Shown: positions 33,695-45,351 of the stretch, piece after piece
Layout: each line of letters starts with the position of its first letter
How positions within the stretch are numbered: position 1 is the stretch's first letter
DNA from: Cocos nucifera
Taxonomy: Eukaryota; Streptophyta; Magnoliopsida; Arecales; Arecaceae
Reading direction: 5' to 3'
DNA: 64,000 nucleotides
Assembly: GCA_006176705.1 (NCBI GenBank)
Contig: QRFJ01004990.1
Span: forward strand, 1-64,000
Notes under the pieces: generated by a model
What the model was told of the DNA's origin: nothing
Seen by the model: only the letters and a program-made list of their open reading frames with translations
The model's database searches: none
Made by a program: the position numbers and the translations under genes

Positions 33695-33945
33695 TAGATC
33701 ACATGGACTGATTATAAGGTTGTCCTACTGTAAGGTTTACCCCTTACAGTGGAGAGATTGTCCTAGTTCGTGTAAATCTAATGTAAATCATAAATTCATT
33801 AGATATGATCTAAATTAATTTATAATTTAAATTTAAATTTATTTAAATCAAAAAATAAATATTTTAGATTGCATGGGCTGATTATAAGATTGTACTACTG
33901 TAAGGTTTACCTCTTACAGTAGAGAGGTTGTCCTAGTATGTGTTG
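33695..33945 (+). repeat. Direct repeat with conserved hairpins in copia-1 leader
   Basis: Two segments, about 33699-33765 and 33870-33940, share CTGATTATAAG-TTGT-CTACTG and GAGA-GTTGTCCTAGT. Each has a stem-loop. The first pairs ACTGTAAGG with CCTTACAGT (33727-33750, 6-base loop). The second pairs CTACTGTAAG with CTTACAGTAG (33895-33922, 8-base loop). The stems stay paired although the bases at their feet differ. They lie just after the primer site, where RNA packaging or dimer signals occur in retroelements. That role is inference. Confidence 0.75.
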
Positions 33946-34342
33946 ATCTAAAATCTTGATCATAAAATTTTAGATTAGATCTAAAAGATTTTATGATTTG
34001 ATTAAAAATATTTTAATCTAATTTTTATCATTATAAATATGCTATATTTGATCTTAGGTAATTTATGATTGATTATAATTGAAATAGTTTTAATTATATG
34101 AACATGTTTAGATTAGACCTAAAGTAGTTTCATGTTTATTTTATTTACATATTGATTATGAATCAAACATGCAACTAGTTGGTAGAACCATATTGTAAAA
34201 TTATTTTATAAATATAAAAATTATTTTTAAAATTCCGAACTCCAACCCTTAGTCCAAAACTTAATTAAGAATTAAGAATTATTTTGATTAGGTTCTAGGA
34301 TTTTGAATTAAAGATCCTAAGACATAAATTATAACACTTTTA
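33765..34342 (+). other. Copia-1 leader, 5' side of CACTA insertion
   Basis: This is AT-rich leader without a supported ORF, apart from the second hairpin copy. Its end (CTTAATTAAGAATTAAGAATT, 34259-34280 region) resembles the copia-2b leader near 52190, so the two families are related. It is interrupted at about 34342. Confidence 0.6.
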
Positions 34343-34349
34343 CAACTAT

Positions 34350-34690
34350 AAAAAAAGGCTACGACAGTGGTTCATAACCGCTATCGTAGCCCAAAAAATC
34401 ACTGCCATAGACTATGACGGTGATTTTCTAACCGCTGCTACTGTGGCCATCGTCGTAGCTCTATGGCAGCGGTTGTTTGAACCGCTGCTATAGATAGCCT
34501 ATTGCAGCGGTTTATAAATTACTACAATAGATCGATCTATAGTAGTGGTTACATAACTGCTGCTATAGATAATCTATAGCAGAACTGCTGCCATAGGTCT
34601 AATGCAGCGGTTGGCATCGTTTGCATCAGAAACCTATGGCAGTGGTTGGCATGGATATGGCAGCGATTATAAAATCACTACCATAGATCT
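34350..34690. repeat. CACTA left subterminal repeats
   Basis: There is a dense cluster of short motifs such as GGCAGCGGTT, ACCGCTGCTATAG and ACTATGACGGTG in alternating orientation. These are the presumed transposase-binding repeats found just inside CACTA ends. Matching clusters lie at 42735-42925 and 43910-44176. Confidence 0.85.
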
Positions 34691-34853
34691 TGAATAATTA
34701 AAAAAATAAAATTTTTATTTTTTATATATTTTATCTGATAAATATAAATATATAACATAAGAAAATATAATAAACACAAAAATTATTTTGAAATGCTAAA
34801 ATTTTTTTATTGAATAAAATTTATTATAATATTTTTTAAAAAAATAAAATACA

Positions 34854-36606
34854 TCAAAAGTCTTCTAAATCTCCATCATCATCATCATCATTGGAAGCCA
34901 GAGTCGAAGCTGGAGCTGGAGCCAGAGTCGGAGCTGGAGCTAGAATGTGGGCCAACATATTCTTAACGCTTGGGACTCCAAAACGTGTGCTGAGCATCGA
35001 TATCATGTCTCTCACGATGCCCTCTAGATGAGATGCATGCTCCTCAGCTCGATCTGCCCACGTTACAGCATGATCTACCCATGCCAATGCCTCCTCAAGC
35101 TCCTTCCGACTAACGACACCGAAAGTCTATGAGGAGATGCTCGCCTCAAACTAGTAGCTCGTCGGTCTGTGTCCGAGCCTGCATCAAATCCTCCTAGAGT
35201 GCTCAGGTCCTAAGACCTGAGATAGATGGTCATGGGGCCCAGAGGATCTAGGCCCTCACTCGTAAGTGCATCTAACCAATCCTGTAATTATAAATTAAAA
35301 TAAAATTTTATAAAAAATGGTATAATACTAATCATATATACTAATATATTTAATACTTACAAAAATATGTCCGATCGCGGCGTTCATCGGCCTACCCATT
35401 TTGTCTGTGCGGTTGGATCGAAAGATCTCACTATGGCGGGCATTACTCCATCTCTCATTAGCTATAACAAAGAATAAATTTATTAGAAAGATGATAAAAA
35501 ATATGAATTTAATTTATTTAGTAAGATTTAGAATTAATAACCTCTCTATGCACACAACTGGCCATAGACTGACGGCCTAGAGTGTGCGTAAACTCCTGGG
35601 CTGCATGATTCTTCCAGTTCTAACAAAAGGTAGCCTGACAAGTATTCAAATAAATAATAAATATTTAAAAAATATTTAAATAAAACTTTAAGCATATTAA
35701 AAAATTTAAAAGTTAAAAATTTTACCTCGAACTTCTGGCTCCTCCGGTGTCTAACCATTCTCTCCCACTGACTCGTTAGACAGTCCTGTATCCAAGGAGC
35801 AAGCTCCTTTGGAGTGTCTCATTGGTGCTCGAGCCATCCTCTATGGAGCTTGATTTTGTAACTTTGGTACAACTCTCTGATCTTCTTCAGTCAGGCATCT
35901 TGAGTCCTCTCATGATCGGAGAAGTCATACCTCCTCTGCATAAATTTATCAAAAATCAGTTACAAAATTATTCTAATCAAACATATATAGTATAAACATA
36001 TAAAATGCATAAATATAACTAAGATGCATGTACTTACCCATATCTCCTCCCATACCCAATCCCTGACGGTAGCATCCATCAAATGCCAATCTCTGGGCTC
36101 TACGGGAACGATGTCCGACTGCCTCACAAGCACTCCAAAAATGGAATGCATCTCCCGCACGGTCTCCCCTACCGACCTTCCCTCTGCATCATAATAGACC
36201 ATCACCTGATGCTGACGGTTCCACACGTGTGCCATACGTGTGGGATCGCAAAATGTCTGGCTGGATGATGCACCTGAAATGCAAATACATTATGCAAATA
36301 TGTAAGTATACAAATACTATATAAAAAATAAAATTATGCTAATATAATAAAAATGTACACTCAGATGCCTGCATAGTAGCATGTGCCTCAAATATGGGCG
36401 ACGGTAGAGGCTCAGCTGTTGGTGGAGTAGATACCATCGGTGGAGTAGATGCCGATGGTGGAGGTCCCTAAGCAACTGATGCTGAGGTGGATGGAGTATA
36501 CTTCGACTGCTCCTCGGATGCTGAACTGTGCGTAACCCACTAAGGGACAGGCATGAAAGCTAGATGGTATTTCAGTGCCATCATGATCTGCAATGTTAAT
36601 GAACAT
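34854..36606 (-). pseudogene. CACTA accessory gene, Ptta/En/Spm (Transposase_24) type
   Basis: Exons read leftward with good splice sites. The first is a Ser/Pro-rich exon (about 36600-36360). Then come 36270-36039 (MVYYDAEGRSVGETVREMHS, ending VWEEIW before GTAAGT), 35936-35727 (RRYDFSDHERTQDA, LKKIRELYQSYKIKLHRGW, SQWERMVRHRRSQKFE), 35619-35542 (NWKNHAAQEFTHTLGRQS), 35461-35361 (NERWSNARHSEIFRSNRT, before GTAAGT) and a last exon from about 35281 to the stop at 34854. The last exon has a helical segment and an acidic tail (NDDDDDGDLEDF). This is the plant Ptta/En/Spm family (PF03004), encoded alongside transposase in CACTA elements and thought to bind the subterminal repeats. In-frame TGA stops in the 35936-35727 exon and a TAG in the first exon make it a pseudogene. 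Confidence 0.85.
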
Positions 36607-38250
36607 TAATCAATATAACATGTTGAATAATAATATTAGTATAGCATCAATAAATAGTCTCTAATATGTACACTAATCAATTGATGAGTCTATCATCATG
36701 CAATGCAATAAACAAAAGCAACATGATATAAACATTCAAAAAATATTATGTAATAAATTCTACAACATGAATTACATTAATAAATAATTAATGATGAGCA
36801 ACAATCGTAGATCCGATCTCTTGCGTGAACCTTGGTGTTAATCTAGAAATCTAAAAGAAAAAAAAAGTAGATGATGGTGGCACCTTAGGGCTTAAAGTTG
36901 GAACCTTAGAGAGACATATCAAATTCTATTCGTTCGAAAGCCGAGCCAGCTCCATGCCTGAGACATCCGGCTAGGATCCTCCCCCAACTGGCTCGATAAT
37001 GGTTGAAGCTAGCTCGACTGCATATTTGAGCCATGATCGAGCTGGCTCGACTATGTATCCGAGCCGGCTCGACTGTGTGCCATCCCCTCGATCACTCCCT
37101 CTCTCCCTCTCTCGATCTCTCTCACCGACGATGGTGGTGAGGTCGAACCCCTCCCTCCCAGCTTTTCCATCTCTCAATCTTCCTCTCTCCCTCTCTCAAT
37201 CTCCCTCGCCGATGAGGCTGGACCCCATCCCTCCCTCTTTCACTCTCTCGATCTCCCTCGTCGGCAAGGCCGGACCCCATCCCTCCTAGTGATGCCGGCG
37301 AGGTCGGACCCCCTCCTCCCTCTTTTGATCTCTCGATCTCCCACTCTCCCTCACCGATGAGGCTGAACCCCCTCCCTCCAAAGATGGTGGTGAGGCTGGA
37401 TCCCCTCCCTCCTAATGATGGCGGCGAGGTCGGATCCCTCCCTTCCTCTCTTTAGTACAGATACATCGGGTATTCGAATTCAGATTTGGTACCAATAATT
37501 AAAATTAGGTCCAGATCTAAATATTCAGATTCTGATCTGAGTCCAACCCATTGATAGATCTAATCCACAGCCACCGACATGGCACAGCCCAAGGCTACCA
37601 TCATGGCACGATCCAAAAACTATGGCTTACAGATAATTATAATATTTATAATAAATATTCATAATATTTATAATAAATATTCATAATATTTATTATAAAT
37701 ATTATATAAATTATTATAAATATACATGATTAATAAATAATACTATAAAATTAAAAAAAAAATTATACCTACGGCTTTAGAGAGCTGGTCGCACCGAAAG
37801 CTTCAAGGGTCGTCAGTGATGATGCTAGAGGAGAATGATGATACTAGAGGTAACCTACGAAAAAAAGCAAGATAATGAGATAGAGAAAAGAGAAAAAGAG
37901 GAAAGAGAGAGAGAGAGCAGGGGCGGTCAGGGATGGGAGGCCAGGAGGAGGGGGGCACAGTGATGAGGAGGCCGAAGGAGGCTTCGCACTCACTGAGGGA
38001 GGGTCAGAATGGTGGTAGTGGTGGGGGGTGGGGTTTCACAGGGACTGAAGGAGGGTGGAGGGGGGCTCGTTGGAAGGGGGTTTGGTTTCACACTGGGACT
38101 AGAGGATAGAGTGTGGGGAGGGGTTCACGGGAGGCCGGCAGAGGGTTGAGGGTGGATGGAGGTTCACCGGAGGGAGGATTTTATAGGAGGCCGAGGGAGG
38201 GTCGGATGGGGGTTCACTGGAGGGGGGTTCATTAGGGACCGAGGTGATGG
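36607..38250. repeat. CACTA internal low-complexity and GC-rich repeats
   Basis: 36607-36900 is AT-rich without features. 36905-37080 repeats GAGCCGGCTCGACT-like phrases. 37085-37445 is a C/T-rich minisatellite built on CTCTCGATCTCCCTC and GGACCCCATCCCTCC. 37620-37745 is an AT repeat (ATAATATTTATAATAAAT). 37890-38250 is G-rich, with repeated GGGGGTTCACTGGAGG and GGCCGAGGGAGGGTCGGA. Open frames here (for example 36999-37289) follow from composition. No gene is supported. Confidence 0.7.
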
Positions 38251-40740
38251 GATTAGTGTATAGGATGGAAGCACAGATTTCAAAGCAAAATTATGAAATC
38301 GTACAAGCCAAACCCAAATCCTAGGACCATCTTATTAGCAATTAAACCATATAGCATGCATTTGTAGTATAAAAGAAAGTATTGAACATACCTCTTATCG
38401 CTAAATCCTGAATTGACCCTAATTATCGGTAGCAGTCTGTCAGGGGTTCCATCGGATGTCCACGTGTTCACCCTCCAACATTGATCCACATGGAGATTTG
38501 ATCAAGACACCAGCACCTCTGATTTATATAATTAAAATTCTAATAACAAGAACTTTAATTAAATGGGCAAGACCTTCCTTAGCCTTTATGTCACCTTCCT
38601 TGCCTCTCCTTACCTTTCTTTCTTTTTCCCTTGTCTTCTTAATTTTTCTTCCTAATCTCTTTATCTTAAGATGAATTCTTGTGCTTATAAGGACAAGGTC
38701 TGGATAAGAGAAGGAGAGAAAGAAAATTGGATAATAAGGAAACACTTGTAAGAAAGAAAGATAATTTCTGAATCTTTGGACTCTCGGTGCGCACCCCTAT
38801 TTATAATGTACATAGGGGTGCCAACACATTTTCTCACACCCTTTTCATATTATTATCTCATGTCCCTTCAACCTATCTCACACCTCATGAGATAATAACG
38901 ACATGTAGACTTAGTCCAAGCGGTGCCTTAAAGTAGAAGGACTCTCAGACTAATTCTACGTAAGTTATTTATGAAGAGTTGTGGGCTTTTATTTTTGGCG
39001 CCATCAAATTCTACCATTACATCAGATGAGTAGGCCATCCAATGGCCTAAAAGTGGGAGGCCCATTCAGCAAAATAGCATGGAGATAATCTTTGAATAGT
39101 CAAAATCCCAAGGGACTTTGACTTGGTCCAAGAGGCGCCAAGGAAGAGTGGGCGGCAAGGAGTCCTGGAAGAGTGGGTGGCAAGGAGTCCCTTCTTATGC
39201 AAATATTAATCAAATAATGAAGTATTTAACCAACATAAGGACTCTTCTATGCCCCATATCTAATGTCCATGCCCATATGTAAATTTACGCGACATGGAAA
39301 AAGGGAGGAAAAGTCAAAGAAGGTAGGCGCCTGCATAAACCCATGCGCTAAGGACTCTTGTGCATGAATGACATCCCACGCGCAAGAGATAGACTCTTTG
39401 ACATGTGGGATTCTGGTATGTGATGCCCCATCTGAAGCCCAATCAGTCTAGGCTAACCTAATTCAAGACCAAATCCAATTTGGTTCAAGTTGGACCTTAA
39501 TTAGCCCAAATTGGAAGCCGATTCGGATGCAATTCAAATCTAGGTGCTAGGATTGCTACATGTGCTAGCATGTTCAACTTGCAAACATGGTCTAATCCAA
39601 TTAGATCCTTAATCAATTTTCTTTGTGTATGATTTATTGAATTCCATATCTAGCCAGTAGTGGGTCTGGGTGTGATTTGACCTAATCTGGTTAGAACTCA
39701 ACCAAACCGATTTAGGTCAAAACTAGGCTACCCAATTTGACCAATTAGAATACTTTCTAATTTAATGATCAAATTAAAAAATTTTAATTTGATCGAACCC
39801 ACAAGACATGATTGATGTCTAGCAATGTATCGTGACTTCTCAGAAGATGTAAAATTTTGATGAAAATATCAAAAATATCCTTCAGTAGAAAATTATCGTG
39901 CAACTAGATCCTTCGATCACCTTGCATCCTGAATATGACTATGGGTATGAAAATATATCAAACCCAATATCATATTTATTTCTCTTTCAATCTTATGATG
40001 ATAATTTATTTAATAAAATATTAGAAATTATTTCTAATTTTTATCATGCTTTGATCAAAGTTCTCCTAAATCATCATTTGTTTGAAGCAGGCAGGATGCG
40101 ATTTCCTCTCACTAGGAGTGATCGATTCCATGTTAACCTACTCACAACCTTCATATATAATCCAACATATCCAGATCACCCCATACATAACTAAGTCATG
40201 AATTAGTATGAACCAAAATATGAATTCATATATATAAGGTTCTATGGTAGTTTTGGGTCTAAGGATTACATGCACAATTCCACCATGAGAACCATCTATT
40301 AACATATAGATAAGACACCATTAGATATTCTCGACTTGAATCAATTCGGTGAACTCATTCTTTAATGGGCACCCACATCCTTATATTAGTGTCATACACA
40401 AGTGATTGTGAGATCACTCATCCTCTCGATTGAGCATACAAAAGATGTGCTAGTCTTTACCGAAAACATTGATCCCCAACTCAATGTCCCATCGACCAGG
40501 AATGTTGAAATTAGGATTTTAAGATTTTAGGTCTCACTGGTATGATCTCATCATAATCCTAAAATCATAGTCTTAATTTATGGGATTCATCATAATCTTA
40601 AATAAATAATAAGACACTGCATACGATGAAATAAATGCCTTTATTATTTTAAAATATTATTACATGAGTTTGGAAGACAAAGAATAACCTAAATAAATAA
40701 ATAAATAAATTTTGATTGGCTTGAGGGCATATTCCTTTCA
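38251..40740 (-). repeat. Copia-3 LTR (3' LTR of the fragment) inside CACTA
   Basis: On the minus strand it starts TGAAAGGAATATGCCCTC at 40740, right after a polypurine tract (GTGCAAGTAGGAGAT, 40741-40755). This LTR-start style is common in Angela/SIRE-like copia elements (from memory). It runs left about 2.5 kb into G-rich CACTA sequence. The exact far end near 38250 is uncertain. An (AAAT)n microsatellite lies at about 40689-40710. The frame at 39898-40194 is taken as chance. Confidence 0.65.
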
Positions 40741-42371
40741 ATCTCCTACTTGCACTAAAGTCAATCACCCTTATATTTTAATCTCGTACAATCAAGGTGG
40801 TGATCAAACAGTTGTAGTGGTAAAGCCTTAGTGAATGGGTTTGCTATGTTGTTCTTTGAGTCTACTCATTCTATAATAACATCTTGTCTTTCGATAATTT
40901 CACGAACGAGATGGAAGCATCTCAAAATGTGTTTGGATTTATGATGAGACCTTGGTTCCTTTGATTGAGCAACAGCTATAGTATTATCACAGTAAAGTGG
41001 TACTGGATTCTTAATTTTAGGAATAACATCTAATTCAGTGATGAACTTCTTCATCCAGACAGCTTCCTTGGCGGCTTCACTTGCAGCTATGTATTCTGCC
41101 TCAGTTGTTGAGTCAGCTATAGTTGGTTGCTTAGTACTCTTCCAACTCACTGGTCCACCATTCAGAGCAAAGACATACCCTGAAATGAATTTGCTATCAT
41201 CTAGGTCTGATTGAAAACTAAAATCAGAATATGCTTCTAGTTTAAGATCATAACCACCATATACTAGAAAAATATCTTTTATCCTTCTCAAGTACTTAAG
41301 AATATTTTTCATAGATTTTCAATGATCCTCTCCTGGATTAGCTTAAAATCTACTTGTAATGCCTAAGGCATAAGCAACATCAGGCCTTGTACACAACATG
41401 GCATACATTATTGATCTAACAGCCGAAGCATAAGGAATAGAACTCATTCTATTTCTCTCTTCAGGTGTCTTTGGAGACATCTTTTTAGAGAGATGTATGC
41501 CTTGACTCATGGGTAAGTAACCTCTTTTACTCCCATCCATATTAAATCTTTTTAGTATTAAGTCAATGTACCTAGATTGGGATAAGCCTAGCATCCTCTT
41601 AGATCTATCTCTATAGATCTTTATTCCTAGTATATAGGATGTTTCTCACAAGTCTTTCATGAAAAACTTATTTGATAGCCATAATTTGACTGATTGCAAT
41701 ATTAGGATATCATTTCCAATGAGAAGTATGCCATCTACATACAGAATCGAGAAAACTATGGTACTTCCACTAGTCTTCTTGTATACACACGGTTCATCCA
41801 TATTTTTGATGAAACCAAACTCTTTGATTGTTACATCAAAATAGATGTTCCAACTCCTTGATGCTTGCTTTAATCCATAAATGTATCTCTTAAGCTTGCA
41901 TATCTGATTTAGTCTTTTATGTAACTCAAATCCCTCTGACTGTGACATATAGACCTCCTCCTCAAGGAAACCATTAAGGAAGGCAGTCTTTACATCCATT
42001 TGCCATATTTCATAATTGTGGTATGCTGCTATGGCAAGCATAATCCGAATAGATTTGAGCATGGCAATAGGTGAAAATGTTTCATCATAGTCAATCCCCT
42101 ATTTTTACCTAAAACTCTTAGCCACCAATCTGGCCTTATAGGTTTCAATTTGACCATTTGCTCCAATCTTTTTCTTAAAAATCCATTTGCATCCAATAGG
42201 ATTTATATCCTTTGGTGCATTCACCAAAGTCCATATTTTGTTGGTGTGCATGGAGTCCATTTCGGATTGCATGGTAGCCAGCCATTTATTAGAGTTCTTA
42301 CATTTTGACGGCTTTCATATAGGTCAAAGGTTCATCATTTTCAATGACTTGGGCTTCATTACTTCTCAATA
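40741..42371 (-). pseudogene. Copia-3 pol fragment: RT and RNase H inside CACTA
   Basis: The minus strand 42062-41646 reads IWQMDVKTAFLNGFLEEEVY, YGLKQASRSWN and SILYVDGILLIGND. The catalytic YVDD is changed to YVDG at codons 108-111 of that frame. 41594-41343 has MLGLSQSRYIDLILKRFNMD and YAMLCTRPDVAYA. 41312-40866 is RNase H with EAYSDFSFQSD, TEAEYIAASEA, LYCDNTIAVAQ and KHILRCFHLVREII. Earlier pol (42371-42063) is broken. Gag, protease, integrase and the 5' LTR are missing; similarity stops at 42371 in G-rich CACTA sequence. It is better preserved than copia-1 pol. Confidence 0.9.
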
Positions 42372-42720
42372 ATGAAGCAGAGCGGGGGGGGGGGATTTTG
42401 CGAGGGGCCGAGGGAGGGTCGGATGGGGGTTCGTCGGAGGGGGGTTTTGCTGGGGGCCGAGGGAGGGTCGGATGGAGGGGTGGGAGGGCTGGGTGGGGGT
42501 GGTGGGGAGGGGCAGCCTAAGATGGGGGGGCTAAAGTGGGAGGGGGAGGGAGGGGCGGCGTCGGTCGAGGGGGAAGGAGGGGGTACCGCCGATCGGAGGG
42601 GGAAGGAGGGGTGACATCGATCGGGGGATAGGAGGGGCAATGCTGGCCCAAGGGGAAGGAGCCTCACCTACGATGAAGAGGAGGGGGAGAGAGAGAGAGA
42701 TCGAGCATGCACGGAAGGAA
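42372..42720. repeat. G-rich repeat, CACTA internal
   Basis: This holds a G homopolymer (about 42384-42394), then repeats GGCCGAGGGAGGGTCGGATGG and GGAGGGGGTTTTG, the same phrases as at 38150-38240 on the other side of the copia-3 fragment. It also has a short (GA)n near 42692. The long Gly-rich frame is a by-product of composition. Confidence 0.7.
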
Positions 42721-42734
42721 AAGAAAAATTTAGA

Positions 42735-42925
42735 GATTTTTAACCTAACCTATGGCAGTGGTTATCGAACCACTACCATAGATCTACGACAGCGGTTATC
42801 GAATCACTGTCATAGATCTACGATAGTGATTATCCAAAATCGCTATCATAGATCTACGGTAGTGGTTCAATAACCAATGCTGTAGATCTATAGCAGCGAT
42901 TTTTGATAACCGCTGCCATAGGTTG
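42735..42925. repeat. CACTA-type subterminal repeats, internal cluster
   Basis: It repeats CTATGGCAGTGGTTATCGAACC, AGATCTACGACAGCGGTTAT and ATCGCTATCATAGATCTACG in both orientations. It is the mirror partner of 43910-44176 around the palindrome 42930-43900. Confidence 0.8.
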
Positions 42926-42929
42926 GAAA

Positions 42930-43900
42930 TGATTTTTTTTTTAATATTATATAATTTTAAAATTTAATACCCATCTTCATCATTCATTATTTAAATAATT
43001 ATCATTAGAGTATCGTCGCAAAAGATCGCCTCGATCTGATGGCCCTAGCTTCATCAATCAAAAAAAATTTATTTCGATGATCACGAATGATGATGCAATG
43101 ATCTGATAGATGAAAACCTCCGATGGATACAAAAATCTACAATGATGATCTCAATGATATTTTTAGCATACTATCAAAGTTTCACTTCAATCGAATATCA
43201 TTATCATGGTCAATTTAGTACGGAATGATTTCGACCGTTAAATTAGAAACAAGCGATCAAAGGGTTAAATGACATCCAATTATGAGATAATCTTTTACTT
43301 TAATGATCTTTGTTATAATTTTAAATATTTAATATGATGATGATAGTAAAATTTAAATCATTTTTGTATAAACTATCTATGTTAAGCAGATATTGCAAAA
43401 GCATGAGCATAACAACCAGTGAAATTTTAAGATGGTTATTAGGAGACGTATAATTTTAGATCGTTCTTCATCTCATGAGTTGAATTTTATAATCACCATC
43501 ATAAAAAATGATTAAAATACTAGCTAAGATTATTTATAAAAAGATTATCTCATAATCGGACATCTTTTGGTCCTTTGATCACTCATTTATCATTTAACGA
43601 TCGAAACTAATCTATACTAAATTGACCAAGATAATAATATTCGATTGAAGTAAAACTTTGATAGTATGCTACAAATATCATTGAGATCATTGTTGTAGAT
43701 TTTTGGATCCATCGGAGGTCTCTATCTATCAGATCATCGCATCATCATTCGTGGTCATCGAAATCAAATTTTTTTGATCGATAAAATTAGGGCCATCCAA
43801 TTGAGGCGATCTTTTGTGATGATACTCTAATGATAATTATTTAGATAATGAATGATGAAGATGGATATTAAATTTTAAAATTATATAATAATTTTTTTAA
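42930..43900. repeat. Long inverted repeat (palindrome) in CACTA right part
   Basis: The left arm begins TTTTAAAATTTAATACCCAT (about 42955). The right arm ends with its complement ATGGATATTAAATTTTAAAA (about 43861-43880). Matching pairs continue inward: AAAAGATCGCCTCGAT with ATTGAGGCGATCTTTTG, and CCTCCGATGGAT with ATCCATCGGAGGTC. Similarity weakens toward a centre near 43400. The arms are roughly 390 bp well matched, plus weaker inner sequence. There is no coding potential. Together with the flanking repeat clusters the fold covers about 42735-44176. Confidence 0.88.
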
Positions 43901-43909
43901 AAAAAATAT

Positions 43910-44176
43910 ATATATGACAGTGGTTATAATTAACCACTGCCATAAATTAGATTATAGCAGCAGTTCCTACTAACTATTGTTATAGGTCCGACCTATGACA
44001 GTGATTTTCTATAATCGCTACTATATGTCGGACCTATAGCAGCAGTTATAAAAACCATTGCCATAGGTCCAACCTATAGCAGTGGTTAATGAAAATCGCT
44101 GTCGTAGGAGCTATGGCAGTGGTTTCAAAAATCACTGCCATAGTATGCGCTGCCATAGACCATTTTTGTAGTAGTG
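43910..44176. repeat. CACTA right subterminal repeats and terminus
   Basis: It repeats GTTATAATTAACCACTGCC, AGCAGTTCC and CTATAGCAGTGGTTAATG, ending GACCATTTTTGTAGTAGTG. The last bases are the CACTA terminal motif on the opposite strand. Confidence 0.85.
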
Positions 44177-45351
44177 TTTGAGTTAATGGATTAGTAAAAA
44201 TTAGATCCATTAATTGGATTAGACCTAAGGTTAGATTAAAGAATGAACATAATTAGAGAATTGACTAAATCTAATCAATAGTTGTCTTAAATTAAGTCAA
44301 GAATTCTCTAGATCAATTACAATAGTTGTAGTTGGTCAAGTCCATGTCTTTGGCAAGAACCAGGATGAACTTAATTCTTGGCTACGCGGTCTAGCATGAA
44401 TTGTTAGGTTGATTCAATCGAAATTAATTAACCAGTTGGCATCTAAGATAAGTTTGACAATCCAGACTGATGGTTTTTAATTGGCAGTCCGCTTACCTGA
44501 CCATTTTTGATGATGTCTAAGGAAAGCTTTGGTAGACCCTCCCATCGATCTCACTTACGTGACCTTCTTGATAAAGTTATATTTTGATCAGATCACTTGA
44601 CAATTTGAGCTTACCCATATCAGTTAGGTAAATCAGTGTGACTGATCTACGTGCTCCCACACTAGCCTATCAATGGTCTCCTTTAATCTGACTTGGTGAA
44701 GTCAATGGAAGGATAATGACAAGCTGGTTCATCTAATCTTCTTCCTTCTTTAAATCAAATCAATTAAATCTTTTAAAATTATTAGATTCCTAAAAATGAA
44801 ATAATTATGGTGATAACTAGATCATAGCCTCCCATTAAGTGGATGATAATGAGTCCATTAATTGGATAATCATTGGAGGCCCAAAGGCCTGGTGTTTGTC
44901 GGCTAGTGGAATTATCATTCATAATATGACTTCTTGGCCGCATCTTTCTAAATGGTGGTTAGGTTAATCAACCAAAGTTGGGCTTAATCATTCATTGGTT
45001 TGATGGATAAAGTATGGTCATGTTAATGGTTTGACCTAACCGGACCTTTCAGTGGAGACCAAAGCCTACTGATTAGAGACTGCGGCAAAATCAAAATTAT
45101 TAGAAATTATTTAGAGAAATAATTGGTTATGAACCTCTTCTTAGATGTATATGGATTGACCAACCAAAGTTGGACTTGTGTGCAATCTATGTGGATTCTA
45201 GTACCCACTAAGGAATGAAGATAATTCCTCGAATTGAAGGTAGAGGCTACCAATTCAAATAAAATAATGGAAGAACCTTTTGATTAAAGTCCAAATTTTT
45301 AGATTTAATAAATCAATTACTAATTAGATTTTAGTTTTCCTTCGTGTAGAT
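44177..45351 (+). other. Copia-1 leader, 3' side of CACTA insertion
   Basis: This is untranslated leader continuing from 34342, with no supported ORF. It has no long repeat that I can see. Phrases such as GATCTCACTTACGTGACC (44548) resemble GATCTCACTTACCTGGCC (52590) in the copia-2b leader. Confidence 0.65.

Larger units (their letters stand above)
34343..44176. mobile_element. CACTA (En/Spm-type) transposon, defective, carrying a copia fragment
   Basis: The right terminus is ...ATTTTTGTAGTAGTG (44176), which on the other strand reads CACTACTACAAAAATGG, a typical CACTA end. The left terminus is degraded (CAACTATAAAAAAAGG at about 34343, border uncertain by about 10 bp). Both ends have clustered subterminal repeats of the form CTATGGCAGCGGTT in both orientations. 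Bases outside are TTT on the right and TTTA on the left, compatible with a 3-bp duplication. Inside are a Ptta-type gene (minus), GC-rich repeats, a copia-3 LTR-pol fragment and a palindrome. No TNPD-like transposase is seen, so it would need another element in order to move. Confidence 0.85.

Noticed and set aside
36999..37289. Ser/Pro/Leu-rich frame on the plus strand and its minus-strand partner
   Set aside because: They come from a C/T-rich minisatellite inside the CACTA element.
39898..40194. Frame MQLDPSITLHPEY... as a gene
   Set aside because: It lies in the presumed copia-3 LTR, antisense to the element, and shows no recognisable domain.
42372..42667. Gly-rich and Pro-rich frames
   Set aside because: They are translations of a G-rich low-complexity repeat, with no start context, homology or codon pattern.
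34343..44176. Mutator-like element instead of CACTA
   Set aside because: The right terminus reads CACTACTACAAAAATGG and the internal gene is of Ptta/En/Spm type. No 9-bp duplication or long terminal inverted repeat of Mutator type was seen.
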